Shown: positions 1 through 8,876 of the stretch, one piece after another
Layout of the letters: the number at the start of each line of letters is the position of its first letter
Position numbering within the stretch: the stretch's first letter is position 1
Assembly (NCBI RefSeq): GCF_003289645.1
Contig: NZ_QLYX01000012.1
Span: 124,001 to 188,000 of the forward strand
DNA: 64,000 nt
Reading direction: 5' to 3'
Origin: Actinomadura craniellae
GTDB taxonomy: Bacteria > Actinomycetota > Actinomycetes > Streptosporangiales > Streptosporangiaceae
Notes under the pieces: generated by a model
What the model was told of the DNA's origin: nothing
What the model saw: only the letters and a program-made list of their open reading frames with translations
The model's database searches: none
Translations under genes and position numbers: made by a program

Positions 1-2
1 AC

Positions 3-80
3 CTTCCCGAGCCGGGCGGCGACGGGCTCTTCGGCCGGTCGTGGTTCCTGGCCGTACGAGAACGGATCGTCTCCGCCTAG
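3..80 (+). CDS. C-terminal end of an upstream gene (partial)
   Basis: One frame is open from the first bases of the window to a TAG at 78-80 and reads as about 25 residues with actinomycete-like codon use. Only the tail is visible, so no family can be named. It lies 29 bases before the next start on the same strand, so it may be the preceding gene of that operon. Confidence 0.45.
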   Translation, partial: LPEPGGDGLFGRSWFLAVRERIVSA

Positions 81-109
81 CCGCGGTGACCGAACACGGA
101 AGGCGGCTC

Positions 110-430
110 ATGCGAAAAGGCCTCATGGTCGTGCAGTCCGGTCCGATCGAGCCCGCACGCGAGGACGAGTACAACGACTGGTACGACAACACGCACCTGC
201 CCCAGGTCCTCGCGGTGCCGGGGTTCGTCGCGGCCCGCCGCTACCGGGCGCGTTCCGGGGCCGATCCGGCGCTGCCCGGGTACCTGGCGATCTACGAGAT
301 CGAGGCCGACGACCTCACCGATCCCGTCAAGGAGTTGCGCGCCCGCTCGGCCGCGGGTGAGATCCGGCAGAGCGGCGCGGTACGGCTGGACCCGCCGCCG
401 GTCGTCACGCTCTACGAGCTCATGGAGTGA
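110..430 (+). CDS. Dimeric alpha/beta-barrel protein, DUF4286/EthD-like
   Basis: A small protein of 106 residues. The segment DEYNDWYDNTHLPQVLAVPG is typical of the dimeric alpha/beta-barrel (EthD/DUF4286-like) fold, small cytoplasmic proteins often found in catabolic gene clusters, with no assured reaction. The start at 110 is preferred over an upstream in-frame ATG at 41 because GGAAGG lies six bases before it and the conserved core begins directly after. It follows the partial gene at the window edge by 29 bases and converges on the next gene. Function in the pathway is unknown. Confidence 0.6.
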   Translation: MRKGLMVVQSGPIEPAREDEYNDWYDNTHLPQVLAVPGFVAARRYRARSGADPALPGYLAIYEIEADDLTDPVKELRARSAAGEIRQSGAVRLDPPPVVTLYELME

Positions 431-443
431 GGGCGGGCCCGGG

Positions 444-782
444 TCAGCGGCTCATGGCGACCAGCCGGCGCGCGACGTGCACGTTCGCCCCGGCCAGCAT
501 CATCGGCAGCGCCGTGGAGCTCTCCAGGGCGGTGCCGAGCACCCCGTCGTGGAACTGGCGGGCCTGCACGCCGTACGGTCCGACCACCAGGGCGATCGGG
601 CCGCCGGGTGGTTCCCCGCCCGGCGGTGGTTCGGGGAAGCACCAGGTGAACGGGCCTTCGGGGGTGGTGAAGCGCAGCTCGATGTACTCGGCCCGGGCGG
701 GGCAGGGGTGGACGAGTTCGAGCGTGGCCGGTATCAACGAATCCGTCGGCTGCGGAGCGCATCCGGAGGGCGCATGCGACAT
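444..782 (-). CDS. Hypothetical protein, 112 residues
   Basis: An unrecognised small protein, convergent with the DUF4286-like gene. It has a proline/glycine-rich middle (PEPPPGGEPPGGP) and a C-terminal half with alanine- and valine-rich helices, and no membrane segment or signal peptide. ATG at 782 is chosen; a GTG at 809 would add nine residues but would start inside the operator-like site at 800-811. That site just upstream ties it to the island-wide regulon, so it is probably a real expressed gene. No function can be offered. Confidence 0.5.
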   Translation of the reverse strand: MSHAPSGCAPQPTDSLIPATLELVHPCPARAEYIELRFTTPEGPFTWCFPEPPPGGEPPGGPIALVVGPYGVQARQFHDGVLGTALESSTALPMMLAGANVHVARRLVAMSR

Positions 783-799
783 GATCCCACCAATCAAGT

Positions 800-811
800 A
801 AGCGTTCACTC
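800..811. promoter_or_regulatory. Island operator site 1
   Basis: AAGCGTTCACTC; the reverse complement GAGTGAACGCTT matches the core GAGYGNNCRCTC repeated across 0.8-22.7 kb. It sits about 18 bases before the start of the 112-residue protein. Candidate binding site for the TetR protein at 21610-22293. Confidence 0.6.
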
Positions 812-856
812 ATTTAGAATGTAACACCGATCGGTGCCGTGGGCCAGTGGGCGGGC

Positions 857-2335
857 TCAGGAACGGGCGGCCGGCGAGCGGAGCGCGGCGGGCAGCCCGA
901 TGCTCTTCGTCTCCAGGAAGCTCCGCAGCCCCTCCGGGCCCAGTTCGCGTCCCAGCCCGGACATCTTGAACCCGCCGAAGGGCACCGCCGGGAACGGGGG
1001 GTAGCTGCCGTTGATCGCGATGCTGCCCGTGCGCACCCGCCGGGCGACCCGCAGCCCCCGCGCCGGGTCGCCCGTCCACACGCCGCCCGAGAGCCCGTAG
1101 GGGGAGTCGTTGGCGATGCGGACGGCGTCGTCCTCGCCGTCGTGGGGGATGAGGCACAGCACCGGTCCGAAGATCTCCTCGCGGGCCACCCGCATGGAGT
1201 TGTCCACGTCGGCGAGGATTGTCGGCGCGACGTACCACCCCTTCGGCAGGTGGTCGGGCCGGCCGCCGCCGGCCGCGACCCGGGCGCCGGCGGCCACGGC
1301 CAGGGCGATGTAGCCCTCCACCCGGTCGCGCTGGCGCTCGGCGACGAGCGGCCCGACCAGGGTCGCCGGGTCGTGCGGGTCGCCGACCGGTATCGCCGCG
1401 GCCGCCGCCGCGGCGGCCTCGACCGCCTCGGCGTACCGGGCCCGCGGCAGTAGGACCCGGGTGTGGGCGCCGCAGACCTGCCCGGACAGGTGCATGGCCC
1501 CGCCCACCAGCGTGGGCATGACGCCGGCGACATCGGCGTCGTCGAGGACGACGGCCGCCGACTTGCCGCCCAGTTCCAGGGAGACGCGCTTGACCTGGTC
1601 GCCGCACAGGCTCATGATCCGCCGGCCGGCCGCCGTCGATCCGGTGAAAGCGATCTTGTCCACGCCGGGGTGCGTCACCAGGTGCTCGCCCGCCGCGCGG
1701 TCGCCGGGCACCATGCTCACCACGCCGGCCGGGACACCGGCCTCCGCCAGCGCCTCGGCCAGGATGAAGTTGCTCAGCGGGGCCTCGGGCGGCGGCTTGA
1801 CGACCACGGTGCACCCCGCCGCCAGCGCGGGCGCGGCCTTCCAGGAGGACAGGGTGACCGGGGCGTTCCACGGGACGATCGCGCCGACCACACCGACCGG
1901 CTCGCTGGTCACCAGGCCCGTGCGGTCGCCGGCGACCACCTCGCGCTCGAACTCGAAGGTGCGGATGAGATCGGCGTAGTAGTCGAACGTGGCGGCGACC
2001 ATCCCGGTCTGGGCGCGCGGTGCCTGGCTGATCGCGCAGCCCATCTCGTCCACGGTGACCTGGGCGATCTCGGCCTCGCGCTTGCGCAGCACCGCGGCGG
2101 CGCGGGCGAGGATCGCGGCCCGCTCGCCCGGGGCCAGCCGCGGCCAGGGGCCGTCGTCGAACGCCGCGCGCGCCGCGTCGACCGCGCGGTCGATGTCGGC
2201 CGGCGTGGCGACGGGGACCTCGCCGACGACCTCTTCGGTCGAGGGGGAGATGACGCCCAGCCGGTCGCCGCCGGCGGGCGGTGTCCAGGCGCCGCCGATG
2301 AAGAACTCCCGCCGGTACATCAGCCGGTCGTCCAC
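857..2335 (-). CDS. Aldehyde dehydrogenase family protein
   Basis: An NAD(P)-dependent aldehyde dehydrogenase of 492 residues, the usual length. The Rossmann/active-site asparagine motif PWNAP, cofactor loop FTGSTAAG, general-base motif LELGGKS and catalytic cysteine in GQVCGAHTR are all present, followed by the EEIFGPV motif. It should oxidise an aldehyde intermediate to a carboxylic acid in the cytoplasm; the substrate is unknown. A GTG at 2335 is used because GGGAGG precedes it; an ATG five codons later has no ribosome site. It is divergent from the amidohydrolase at 2502, with an operator-like site between them, which implies shared control. Confidence 0.9.
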   Translation of the reverse strand: MDDRLMYRREFFIGGAWTPPAGGDRLGVISPSTEEVVGEVPVATPADIDRAVDAARAAFDDGPWPRLAPGERAAILARAAAVLRKREAEIAQVTVDEMGCAISQAPRAQTGMVAATFDYYADLIRTFEFEREVVAGDRTGLVTSEPVGVVGAIVPWNAPVTLSSWKAAPALAAGCTVVVKPPPEAPLSNFILAEALAEAGVPAGVVSMVPGDRAAGEHLVTHPGVDKIAFTGSTAAGRRIMSLCGDQVKRVSLELGGKSAAVVLDDADVAGVMPTLVGGAMHLSGQVCGAHTRVLLPRARYAEAVEAAAAAAAAIPVGDPHDPATLVGPLVAERQRDRVEGYIALAVAAGARVAAGGGRPDHLPKGWYVAPTILADVDNSMRVAREEIFGPVLCLIPHDGEDDAVRIANDSPYGLSGGVWTGDPARGLRVARRVRTGSIAINGSYPPFPAVPFGGFKMSGLGRELGPEGLRSFLETKSIGLPAALRSPAARS

Positions 2336-2377
2336 GCCGCCTCCCGCGCTCGCCCAGGGGCCTCAACCTAGCATGGT

Positions 2378-2389
2378 GAGTGAACGCTC
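2378..2389. promoter_or_regulatory. Island operator site 2 (divergent promoter)
   Basis: GAGTGAACGCTC is an exact match to the core, and it is flanked by further symmetry (GCATGG left, CTATGC right). It lies between the divergent aldehyde dehydrogenase and amidohydrolase genes and could control both. Confidence 0.7.
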
Positions 2390-2501
2390 GCTATGCTGAG
2401 GAGTACGTGCACAAGGACGCGAACCCTGTACGGGGCGGCCCACCGCGGCCACCGTGGCACGACGGCTTGTGGAGCCGTGCCCCCTACCGATCGGAGTGTC
2501 G

Positions 2502-4142
2502 ATGGATCTGCTCCTGCGCCGGGCCCTGGTGATCGACGGCACCGGCGAACCGGCCCGGGCCGCCGACGTGGCCGTCGCCGGCGACCGCATCTCGGCGGTC
2601 GGCGCCCCCGGCGAGCTCGCGCCCGGCCCCGGCACCGAGGTCGTCGACCTGGACGGCCTGGTCCTGGCCCCCGGCTTCATCGACGTCCACACGCACTACG
2701 ACGCGCAGATCCTCTGGGACGCCGACCTCACCCCGTCGAGCTGGCACGGCGTGACGAGCGTCGTCATGGGCAACTGCGGGTTCGGGGTCGCGCCGACCCG
2801 CCCGGAACACCGCGACATCATCGTGCGCACCCTCGAAAACGTCGAGGGGATGTCGATGGAGGCGCTCGACGCGGGCATCGACTGGTGTTTCGAGACGTTC
2901 CCCGACTACCTTGCCGCCATCGACCGGCGGCGCAAGCGCCTCAACGTCGGCGCCTTCATCGGGCACTCCCCGCTGCGGCTGTTCGTGACCGGCGGCGAGG
3001 AACGGCCGGCCACCCCCGCGGAGATCGACACCATGCGCGGCCTCGTCCGCGAGGCCGTCGCGGCCGGCGCCATCGGGTTCTCGACCTCGCGGCAGCCGGC
3101 CCACCAGGGCGCCTACGGCCGGCCCGTGCCGAGCCGGTTCGCCGAGACCGACGAGATCTACTCGATCGCCGAGGTGCTCGGCGAGCTGGGCAAGGGCGTC
3201 ATGCAGGTGTCCATCGGGCCAGGGATGTTCGTCGACCAGTTCTCCGAGCTCGCGGTGCGCTACGGCATCCCCGTCACCTGGACGGCACTGGTGGCCCGGG
3301 CCGACAAGCCCGGCGCCGCGCTGCGCACGGTCGAGCGCGGCGCCGCGCTGCCCGGCGAGGTCTACCCGCAGATCGCGTGCCGCCCGATCGTCATGCAGAT
3401 CGGCATGGCCGACCCCACCCCACTCGGCGAGATCGACGTCTGGAAGGAGGTGCTGGCCGTTCCCCGCGGCGAGCGTGCCGGCCTCTACCGCGACGCGGAC
3501 TGGCGGAAGCGGGCGCGCCCGGCGACGCTCGACGCCTGGAGCCACCGCTGGCCCAAGACCAGCGTCGAGGAGACCCGCGCCCACCAGGACGTGGTCGGGA
3601 TCCCGCTCGACCGGCTGGCGGCCGACCGGGGCACCACCCCCTTCGACCTGATGCTCGACCTGGCGCTGAGCGACGACATGGCCACCCGGTTCCGGATCGT
3701 CCTGGACAACGACGGGGACGCCGAGGTCGGCGACCTGCTCGCCGACAAGCGCACGCTGCTCGGCCTGTCCGACGCCGGGGCGCACGCCACGCAGCTGTGC
3801 GACGCCTGCTACTCGACCCACCTGCTCGGGCACTGGGTGCGCGAGCGCGCGGCCCTCTCGCTCGAAGACGCCGTCTGGCGGCTGACCGGGCACCCCCACC
3901 GGGCGTTCCGCATCGCCGACCGCGGCCTGGTGCGGGCGGGCTTCCACGCCGACCTCGTCGCCTTCGATCCCGCCACCGTCGGGACCACCCCCGTCGAGCG
4001 GGTACAGGACCAGCCCGGCGGCGCCGACCGGCTCGTCGTGCGCAGCACCGGGGTCGAGCACATGTGGGTCAACGGGGTGGCGACGCGAACCGGCGGAAAG
4101 GACGTCGCCGGAGCCGCCCCCGGACGACTCATCCGTGGCTGA
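2502..4142 (+). CDS. N-acyl-D-amino-acid deacylase-like amidohydrolase
   Basis: A 546-residue metal-dependent amidohydrolase of the D-aminoacylase group. Visible features are the beta-strand HxH motif in FIDVHTHYDAQ (H63, H65), the bridging cysteine region MGNCGFGVAP (near residue 92) and the late aspartate in SDAGAHA. The middle ligand segments typical of true D-aminoacylases (SHxK and HxYPY) are not seen, so amide hydrolysis of N-acyl-D-amino acids is uncertain; a ring or ester hydrolysis is equally possible. The start at 2502 follows GGAG. It heads an operon with the P450 at 4248 and starts just after operator site 2. A related paralogue lies at 18664. Confidence 0.8.
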   Translation: MDLLLRRALVIDGTGEPARAADVAVAGDRISAVGAPGELAPGPGTEVVDLDGLVLAPGFIDVHTHYDAQILWDADLTPSSWHGVTSVVMGNCGFGVAPTRPEHRDIIVRTLENVEGMSMEALDAGIDWCFETFPDYLAAIDRRRKRLNVGAFIGHSPLRLFVTGGEERPATPAEIDTMRGLVREAVAAGAIGFSTSRQPAHQGAYGRPVPSRFAETDEIYSIAEVLGELGKGVMQVSIGPGMFVDQFSELAVRYGIPVTWTALVARADKPGAALRTVERGAALPGEVYPQIACRPIVMQIGMADPTPLGEIDVWKEVLAVPRGERAGLYRDADWRKRARPATLDAWSHRWPKTSVEETRAHQDVVGIPLDRLAADRGTTPFDLMLDLALSDDMATRFRIVLDNDGDAEVGDLLADKRTLLGLSDAGAHATQLCDACYSTHLLGHWVRERAALSLEDAVWRLTGHPHRAFRIADRGLVRAGFHADLVAFDPATVGTTPVERVQDQPGGADRLVVRSTGVEHMWVNGVATRTGGKDVAGAAPGRLIRG

Positions 4143-4247
4143 CCTTCCCAGCCGGATCCCAGCCGGAGAAACTTCGCGACGGTGGGCTTCGCCGCAGCCC
4201 CCGCGGCATTCGGTACGACCCCCACCACCTGTCGAGGAAGAGATCTG

Positions 4248-5468
4248 ATGGAGACGAGCGAGCCGACCGGACCGATCACCGACGAATGGATCGAGCAGCA
4301 CTTCGATCACCTCTCGCCGGAGCTGGCCCGGGAGTTCCACCCCACGCTGGCCCGCGCCCGGTCGCGCTGCCCCGTGACCCGCAGCGACCAGTACGGCGGG
4401 TTCTGGGTCACCACCAGGTACGAGGACGTGCTGCGCATCGCGCAGGACTGGCAGACGTTCAGCTCCGAGCTGGGCATCACGGTGCCCAACAACGGGCCGA
4501 CGATGAAGATCCTGCCGGTCACCATCGACCCGCCGCTGCAACGGACCTTCAAACGGCTGATCAACACCCAGTTCACCCCGGCGAAGGTCGGCCCGTGGGA
4601 GGAACCCACCCGCGCGCTGGTGAACCGCCTCATCGACGCCTTCATCGAGCGCGGCGAGTGCGACTTCATGGCGGACTTCGCCCGCCCCTTCCCCGGCCTC
4701 GCGTTCTTCGACCTGGCGCTGCACGCCCCCGCCGACGACTTCGAGGAGGTCAACGGCTACGCGATGCAGGCGGCGCTGCCGCACCTGCCGGAGTCACGGG
4801 AGAGCATGATGAAGCTCGCCCGGTGGATCGGCGCGCTCGTCGAGCGGCGGCGCGCGGAGGGACCGCGGGGAGACGTGGTCGACGCGGTGCTGGGCGCCGA
4901 GATCGAAGGCCGGCCCATCACGACCGCGGAGGTCGTCGGCACCGTCCAGCTCCTGGTGCTGGGCGGCCTGGAGACCACCGCCGGGGTGCTGGGCGCCGCG
5001 ATGCTGCGGTTCTGCGCGCAGCCGGAGATCCCCGCCCTGCTCCGCGAGCGGCCGGACCTGATCCCGGCCGCCGTCGAGGAACTGCTGCGTCTGGACGGCT
5101 CGTTCATCTGCATCGGCCGGACGACCCGGCACGACACCGAGATCGACGGCCACCAGGTCAAGGCCGGGGAGCCGGTCATCCTCTACTGGGCGTCGGCCAA
5201 CCGCGACGAGGTCGAGTTCCCCGACCCCGACACCTTCGACCTCGACCGCACCAGCAACCGGCACATCGCCTTCGGCGCCGGCCCGCACCGCTGCGTCGGC
5301 TCCAACCTGGCCCGGATGAACCTGCGGGTCGCCCTGGAGGAGATCGTCCGCCGGCTCGACGACATCAAGCTCCGACCGGGCGTCGACATCGGCTTCCACT
5401 CCACCTTCAACCGGGCCCCGCACACCGTCCCGATCACCTTCACCCCGGTCGCCCGAGACGGCGGGTGA
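4248..5468 (+). CDS. Cytochrome P450
   Basis: A soluble bacterial class I P450 of 406 residues, normal length. It has the I-helix oxygen-activation motif GGLETT, the K-helix ExxR in EELLR and the heme-binding loop FGAGPHRCVG with its cysteine ligand. It would hydroxylate a pathway intermediate using electrons from a ferredoxin; the only small ferredoxin in the window is at 17405, in the same putative regulon. ATG at 4248 follows GAGGAAG. It lies about 105 bases after the amidohydrolase and is probably cotranscribed. A strong hairpin follows it. Confidence 0.9.
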   Translation: METSEPTGPITDEWIEQHFDHLSPELAREFHPTLARARSRCPVTRSDQYGGFWVTTRYEDVLRIAQDWQTFSSELGITVPNNGPTMKILPVTIDPPLQRTFKRLINTQFTPAKVGPWEEPTRALVNRLIDAFIERGECDFMADFARPFPGLAFFDLALHAPADDFEEVNGYAMQAALPHLPESRESMMKLARWIGALVERRRAEGPRGDVVDAVLGAEIEGRPITTAEVVGTVQLLVLGGLETTAGVLGAAMLRFCAQPEIPALLRERPDLIPAAVEELLRLDGSFICIGRTTRHDTEIDGHQVKAGEPVILYWASANRDEVEFPDPDTFDLDRTSNRHIAFGAGPHRCVGSNLARMNLRVALEEIVRRLDDIKLRPGVDIGFHSTFNRAPHTVPITFTPVARDGG

Positions 5469-5475
5469 AGTTGGG

Positions 5476-5517
5476 CGAGGACGCCGACGCCCCCCGATGT
5501 GCGCGTCGGCGTCCTCG
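5476..5517. terminator. Bidirectional stem-loop terminator
   Basis: A perfect 15-bp stem (CGAGGACGCCGACGC, 5476-5490, pairing with 5503-5517) with a 12-base loop, between the convergent P450 and amidohydrolase genes. Confidence 0.75.
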
Positions 5518-5528
5518 GGTCTGCGGGG

Positions 5529-6731
5529 TCAGTTCCGGACCGGGGGCTCCAGGTTGTAGAGCTTCGTGGCGGTGTGCTGGAGGACCTTGCCGATGGTCTC
5601 CTCGGGGAGGCCGCCCAGCGCCTGCTCCATGACCACGCGCGGGCTCGGCGACTCCGAGGCCGGGCCGGGGGAGAGGCTGGTGGCGTGCGGGAAGTCGGTC
5701 TCGAACATGAGGTTGTCCTGGAGCTGGTCGATCACCGCGCGCACCGACTGCCGCTCGAACCAGAACATGCCGTAGATCTGCCGGCGCATGTACTCGCTGG
5801 GGAGCATCCGCTCCGGGAACTCCTTGTGGGCGCCGACGTTCAGCCACTGCCAGTCCATGCTCTCGCCGAGGAACGGCAGCCAGCCGGCGCCGTTCTCGAC
5901 CGAGACGAACTTCAGGTCCGGGTACCGGTGGCAGACGCCGCTCAGCACCACCTCGGCGACGTTCTGCGCGTTGCCGAGCAGGACCAGCGCGCTCTCCCGG
6001 GTGAAGTCGAGCTTCTTGGACTGGTCGACCGCGCCCTTGAGCTCGTCGTCGGTGGCGAGGAAGCCCACGTGGAAGTTCATGCTGAGGCCCATCTCCTGGG
6101 CCAGGCCCAGCAGCGGCTCCCAGTAGTCGTCGATCAGGCGGGGGAATCCGGCCTTGTCGTAGCGGGCGGCGAACAGGACGCCCTTGTGGCCCATCTCGTG
6201 GGCGCGCTTCATCTCGGCGACCGACTCGTCGATGTTCCAGAAGGGGAGCATGGTCATCGGGATGAGTCGCCGGGAGTCGGCCGAGCAGAACTCGGTGATC
6301 CAGTCGTTGTAGGCCCGGACGCATTCGGTCGCCAGTTCGCGCGGCATCTGGTTGAGGAACCGGTGGCTGTGGAACCCCAGGATGTTCGGATACATCACCT
6401 GGTAGTAGACGCCCACCTGGTCCATGTAGGCGAGGCGTTCCTTGGGGTCGATGGCGGCCGGCAGCGCCTCGGAGAGCTTCTTGGGGTGGGAGGGCGGCCA
6501 CTCCGGCCAGCCGGCCTGGGCGAAGGCGCCCACGCCGTACAGCTTCTTGTCGCCGATGTACCAGTAGTCCTCCTGCCGCCGTTCGTGGTAGCGCACGTGG
6601 GGGACGAGATCGCCCCACTTCGACGAGATGCGCGACGTCCACAGATCGGCGGGCTCGATGATGTGGGAGTCGACGTCGGCGACCGCGTACCGCTCGCAGA
6701 GAGCGACCTCGGTCGTGTCCTGGTCAGCCAT
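5529..6731 (-). CDS. ACMSD-like amidohydrolase (Amidohydro_2)
   Basis: A 400-residue TIM-barrel amidohydrolase of the ACMSD/LigW (amidohydrolase 2) group, which includes metal-dependent decarboxylases and hydrolases. The first metal motif is DVDSHIIEP, where aspartate replaces the first histidine of HxH; MNFHVGF supplies a later histidine and ETDFPHA the final acidic residue. This DxH form also occurs in the paralogues at 13217 and 16135. The start at 6731 follows AAGGAG. It is transcribed towards the P450 terminator and is preceded by operator site 3. Substrate unknown; decarboxylation or hydrolysis of a ring-derived acid is a family-based guess. Confidence 0.82.
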   Translation of the reverse strand: MADQDTTEVALCERYAVADVDSHIIEPADLWTSRISSKWGDLVPHVRYHERRQEDYWYIGDKKLYGVGAFAQAGWPEWPPSHPKKLSEALPAAIDPKERLAYMDQVGVYYQVMYPNILGFHSHRFLNQMPRELATECVRAYNDWITEFCSADSRRLIPMTMLPFWNIDESVAEMKRAHEMGHKGVLFAARYDKAGFPRLIDDYWEPLLGLAQEMGLSMNFHVGFLATDDELKGAVDQSKKLDFTRESALVLLGNAQNVAEVVLSGVCHRYPDLKFVSVENGAGWLPFLGESMDWQWLNVGAHKEFPERMLPSEYMRRQIYGMFWFERQSVRAVIDQLQDNLMFETDFPHATSLSPGPASESPSPRVVMEQALGGLPEETIGKVLQHTATKLYNLEPPVRN

Positions 6732-6759
6732 CCGCGCGGGCTCCTTCTGGCTCGTTAGA

Positions 6760-6771
6760 GAGTGCTCACTT
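6760..6771. promoter_or_regulatory. Island operator site 3
   Basis: GAGTGCTCACTT, preceded by GA and followed by ACTT, matches the island core (GAGTG-NN-CACTC, one mismatch). It lies 29 bases upstream of the amidohydrolase start at 6731. Confidence 0.65.
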
Positions 6772-6813
6772 ACTTATTTACCTTAGGTGTGCCACGGGCG
6801 ATGCGCAACAGCC

Positions 6814-7656
6814 TCACTCGCCGGGCTCGGGCACGCCGCGCAGGTGCGAGGCCATCATCAGCGGGGTCACGCTGAGCACGCCCGACTCCACCGGCAGGGT
6901 CGCGCCCGTGATCCACCGCGCCTCGTCGCTGGCCAGGAACGTCGCCGCCCAGGCGACGTCCCAGCCGGTGCCGGGCGTGCCGAGGAGGCCCGCCTCGGAG
7001 CGCATCGTGTTCATGAACTCGGCGCGGGCGCCGGGCGCGGAGACCGACAGCACCATCGGCGTGGTGATGTGCCCCGGCGCGACGGCGTTGACCCGGATGC
7101 CCTGGCGGCCGTGCGAGTACGCCATGTCGACCGTCATGGCGATCAGCCCGCCCTTGGCCGCCGAGTAGGCCACGGTGCCGTCGCCGCGCAGCGCCGAGAT
7201 CGAGGACACGTTGACGATCGACCCGCCCCCCTGCCCGGCCATCACGGGCACCGCGTACTTGGACGCCAGGAAGGCGGTCCGCAGGTTGATGTCCATGGCC
7301 TGGTCCCAGGCGTCCTCGTCGGTGTCGACGACCGTCCCGAGCGCCGCGCGGCCGATGTTGTTCACCAGGATGTCGACCGTCCCGAACGCGTCGACGGCCG
7401 CGCGGACCATCGCCGCGCAGTCCGCCGCCCGGGTGACGTCGGCCGCGAACACCTCGGCCTTGCCGCCCTCCTCCTCGATCATGCGCTGGGTCTCCTCGGC
7501 GCGCTCGGGGTACAGGTCGGCCAGCAGGACGCTCGCCCCCTCCCGGGCGAGCACGACCGCGGTCGCCTTGCCCGTGCCGATCCCCGGTCCCGGCGTCGAA
7601 CCGGCGCCCGTCACGATCGCGACCTTGCCCTCGACCCGCCCGGCGCGCTCCACCAT
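6814..7656 (-). CDS. Short-chain dehydrogenase/reductase
   Basis: A 280-residue SDR. The nucleotide-binding motif is a long variant, TGAGSTPGPGIGTGKA (residues about 15-30), followed by NNIG, the catalytic serine in NVSSIS and the YSAAK catalytic pair. It probably oxidises a hydroxyacyl intermediate or reduces a ketone with NAD(P). ATG at 7656 has GGAAGGGAG before it. It is the last gene of a leftward operon with the thiolase-fold protein (7692) and DUF35 partner (8873), whose promoter region holds operator site 4. This suggests a beta-oxidation-like role. Confidence 0.88.
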   Translation of the reverse strand: MVERAGRVEGKVAIVTGAGSTPGPGIGTGKATAVVLAREGASVLLADLYPERAEETQRMIEEEGGKAEVFAADVTRAADCAAMVRAAVDAFGTVDILVNNIGRAALGTVVDTDEDAWDQAMDINLRTAFLASKYAVPVMAGQGGGSIVNVSSISALRGDGTVAYSAAKGGLIAMTVDMAYSHGRQGIRVNAVAPGHITTPMVLSVSAPGARAEFMNTMRSEAGLLGTPGTGWDVAWAATFLASDEARWITGATLPVESGVLSVTPLMMASHLRGVPEPGE

Positions 7657-7691
7657 CGCGTTCTCCCTTCCTCGTGCGAACCGTGTGCCGT

Positions 7692-8876
7692 TCACCAGCG
7701 CGTCAGCAGTGCCGCGCCCGCCTCGAAGCCGCCGACATTGGTCACCGCCGCGACCTGCGCGCCCGCGACCTGCCCGTCGCCGGTCTCCCCGCGCAGCTGG
7801 CGCACCGCCTCGGCGGTGTGGCCGAAGGCGGCGTGCAACCGGCCGCCGGACAGCTGGCCGCCCCAGGTGTTGAGCGGGAGGTCGCCGCCGAGGGCGATCC
7901 GCTTGCCGCCCTCGACGAACGCGCCGGCCTCGCCGACCTCGCAGAAGCCCATCGCCTCCAGCCACCAGACGACCTCGATGGTGAAGCCGTCGTAGAGTTG
8001 GGCCACGTCCACGTCGCCGGGGCGCAGGTCGGTCCGCGCCCACATCGCGCGGGCGGCGCCGTGGCCGACCCGGCCCATGTCCTCCCACTGCTCCCAGGAC
8101 GGCCGGCCCTCGACCACCCCCGCCATCGCCTCGATGCGGACCGGCGACCGCAGGTCGGGCGCCGTCTCCGCGGCCGACACGACGATCGCGGTGGCGCCGT
8201 CCACGGGGACGTCGCAGTCGTACAGGCACATCGGCGTAGAGATCATCCGCGATTCGAGGTACTCCTCGACGGTCAGCGGTGACCGGTACACGGCGTCCGG
8301 GTTGCGGGCGGCGTGCGCCCGCTGCGTCACCGGGATCCACGCGAGCTGCTCGCGGGTCACCCCGTACTCGTGCATGTAGCGCGCGGCGTACGGGGCCACC
8401 TGGCAGACCGGCGACAGCATCCCGACGGGGAGCAGCCAGGCGAGCGGGCCCTCGGCGACCGGTTTGGTGGACCCGTAGGCCGGGCGCCCGCCGGCGGCGC
8501 GGCTCGCGCTGCCCTCCTTGACGGTCCGCCAGATCACGACGTGGCGGGCCTGGCCGGTGGCGACCGCCTGGGCCGGCCCGTAGAAGGGCAGCGCCATCCC
8601 CTCGACGAGCCCCTGCCGCCAGGTGGTGGTGATCCGCAGCGCGTCCTGCACCTCGTAGAGGTTCCCGTTGGCGTAGCCGGGCAGGTTCGCCGCGCCGCCG
8701 CCCGGGAACATGGCCAGGCCGTCGATGTCGTCGAGCGTCAGCCCGGCGTCCTCGACGGCGGCGAGGACGGCGTCGATGGTGAGCTGGAGGCCCGAGCGGC
8801 CGAGCCGGCGCCCGATGGCCGACTGGCCGATGCCGGAGATCACGGCTCGCCGCTCGAACAGGTCGGTTCCCCTCAC
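7692..8876 (-). CDS. Thiolase-fold lipid-transfer/retro-aldolase-like protein
   Basis: A 394-residue thiolase superfamily protein of the SCP-x/lipid-transfer group, with CDVPVDGATA and the late GGQLSGGRLHAAFGH motif. No clear nucleophilic cysteine is seen in the usual N-terminal thiolase position. The GTG start overlaps the stop of the upstream DUF35 gene (GTGA), so the two are translationally coupled. In steroid side-chain catabolism, Ltp2-type proteins paired with DUF35 partners act as retro-aldolases on acyl-CoAs; a similar C-C cleavage is inferred here, with ordinary thiolysis the alternative. Confidence 0.82.
   Translation of the reverse strand: MRGTDLFERRAVISGIGQSAIGRRLGRSGLQLTIDAVLAAVEDAGLTLDDIDGLAMFPGGGAANLPGYANGNLYEVQDALRITTTWRQGLVEGMALPFYGPAQAVATGQARHVVIWRTVKEGSASRAAGGRPAYGSTKPVAEGPLAWLLPVGMLSPVCQVAPYAARYMHEYGVTREQLAWIPVTQRAHAARNPDAVYRSPLTVEEYLESRMISTPMCLYDCDVPVDGATAIVVSAAETAPDLRSPVRIEAMAGVVEGRPSWEQWEDMGRVGHGAARAMWARTDLRPGDVDVAQLYDGFTIEVVWWLEAMGFCEVGEAGAFVEGGKRIALGGDLPLNTWGGQLSGGRLHAAFGHTAEAVRQLRGETGDGQVAGAQVAAVTNVGGFEAGAALLTRW

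Noticed and set aside
2484-4784. A 766-codon open frame on the reverse strand opposite the amidohydrolase and P450
   Set aside because: Shadow of GC-rich codon bias: no recognisable domains, Arg/Gly/His-rich composition, and both forward genes are clearly conserved.
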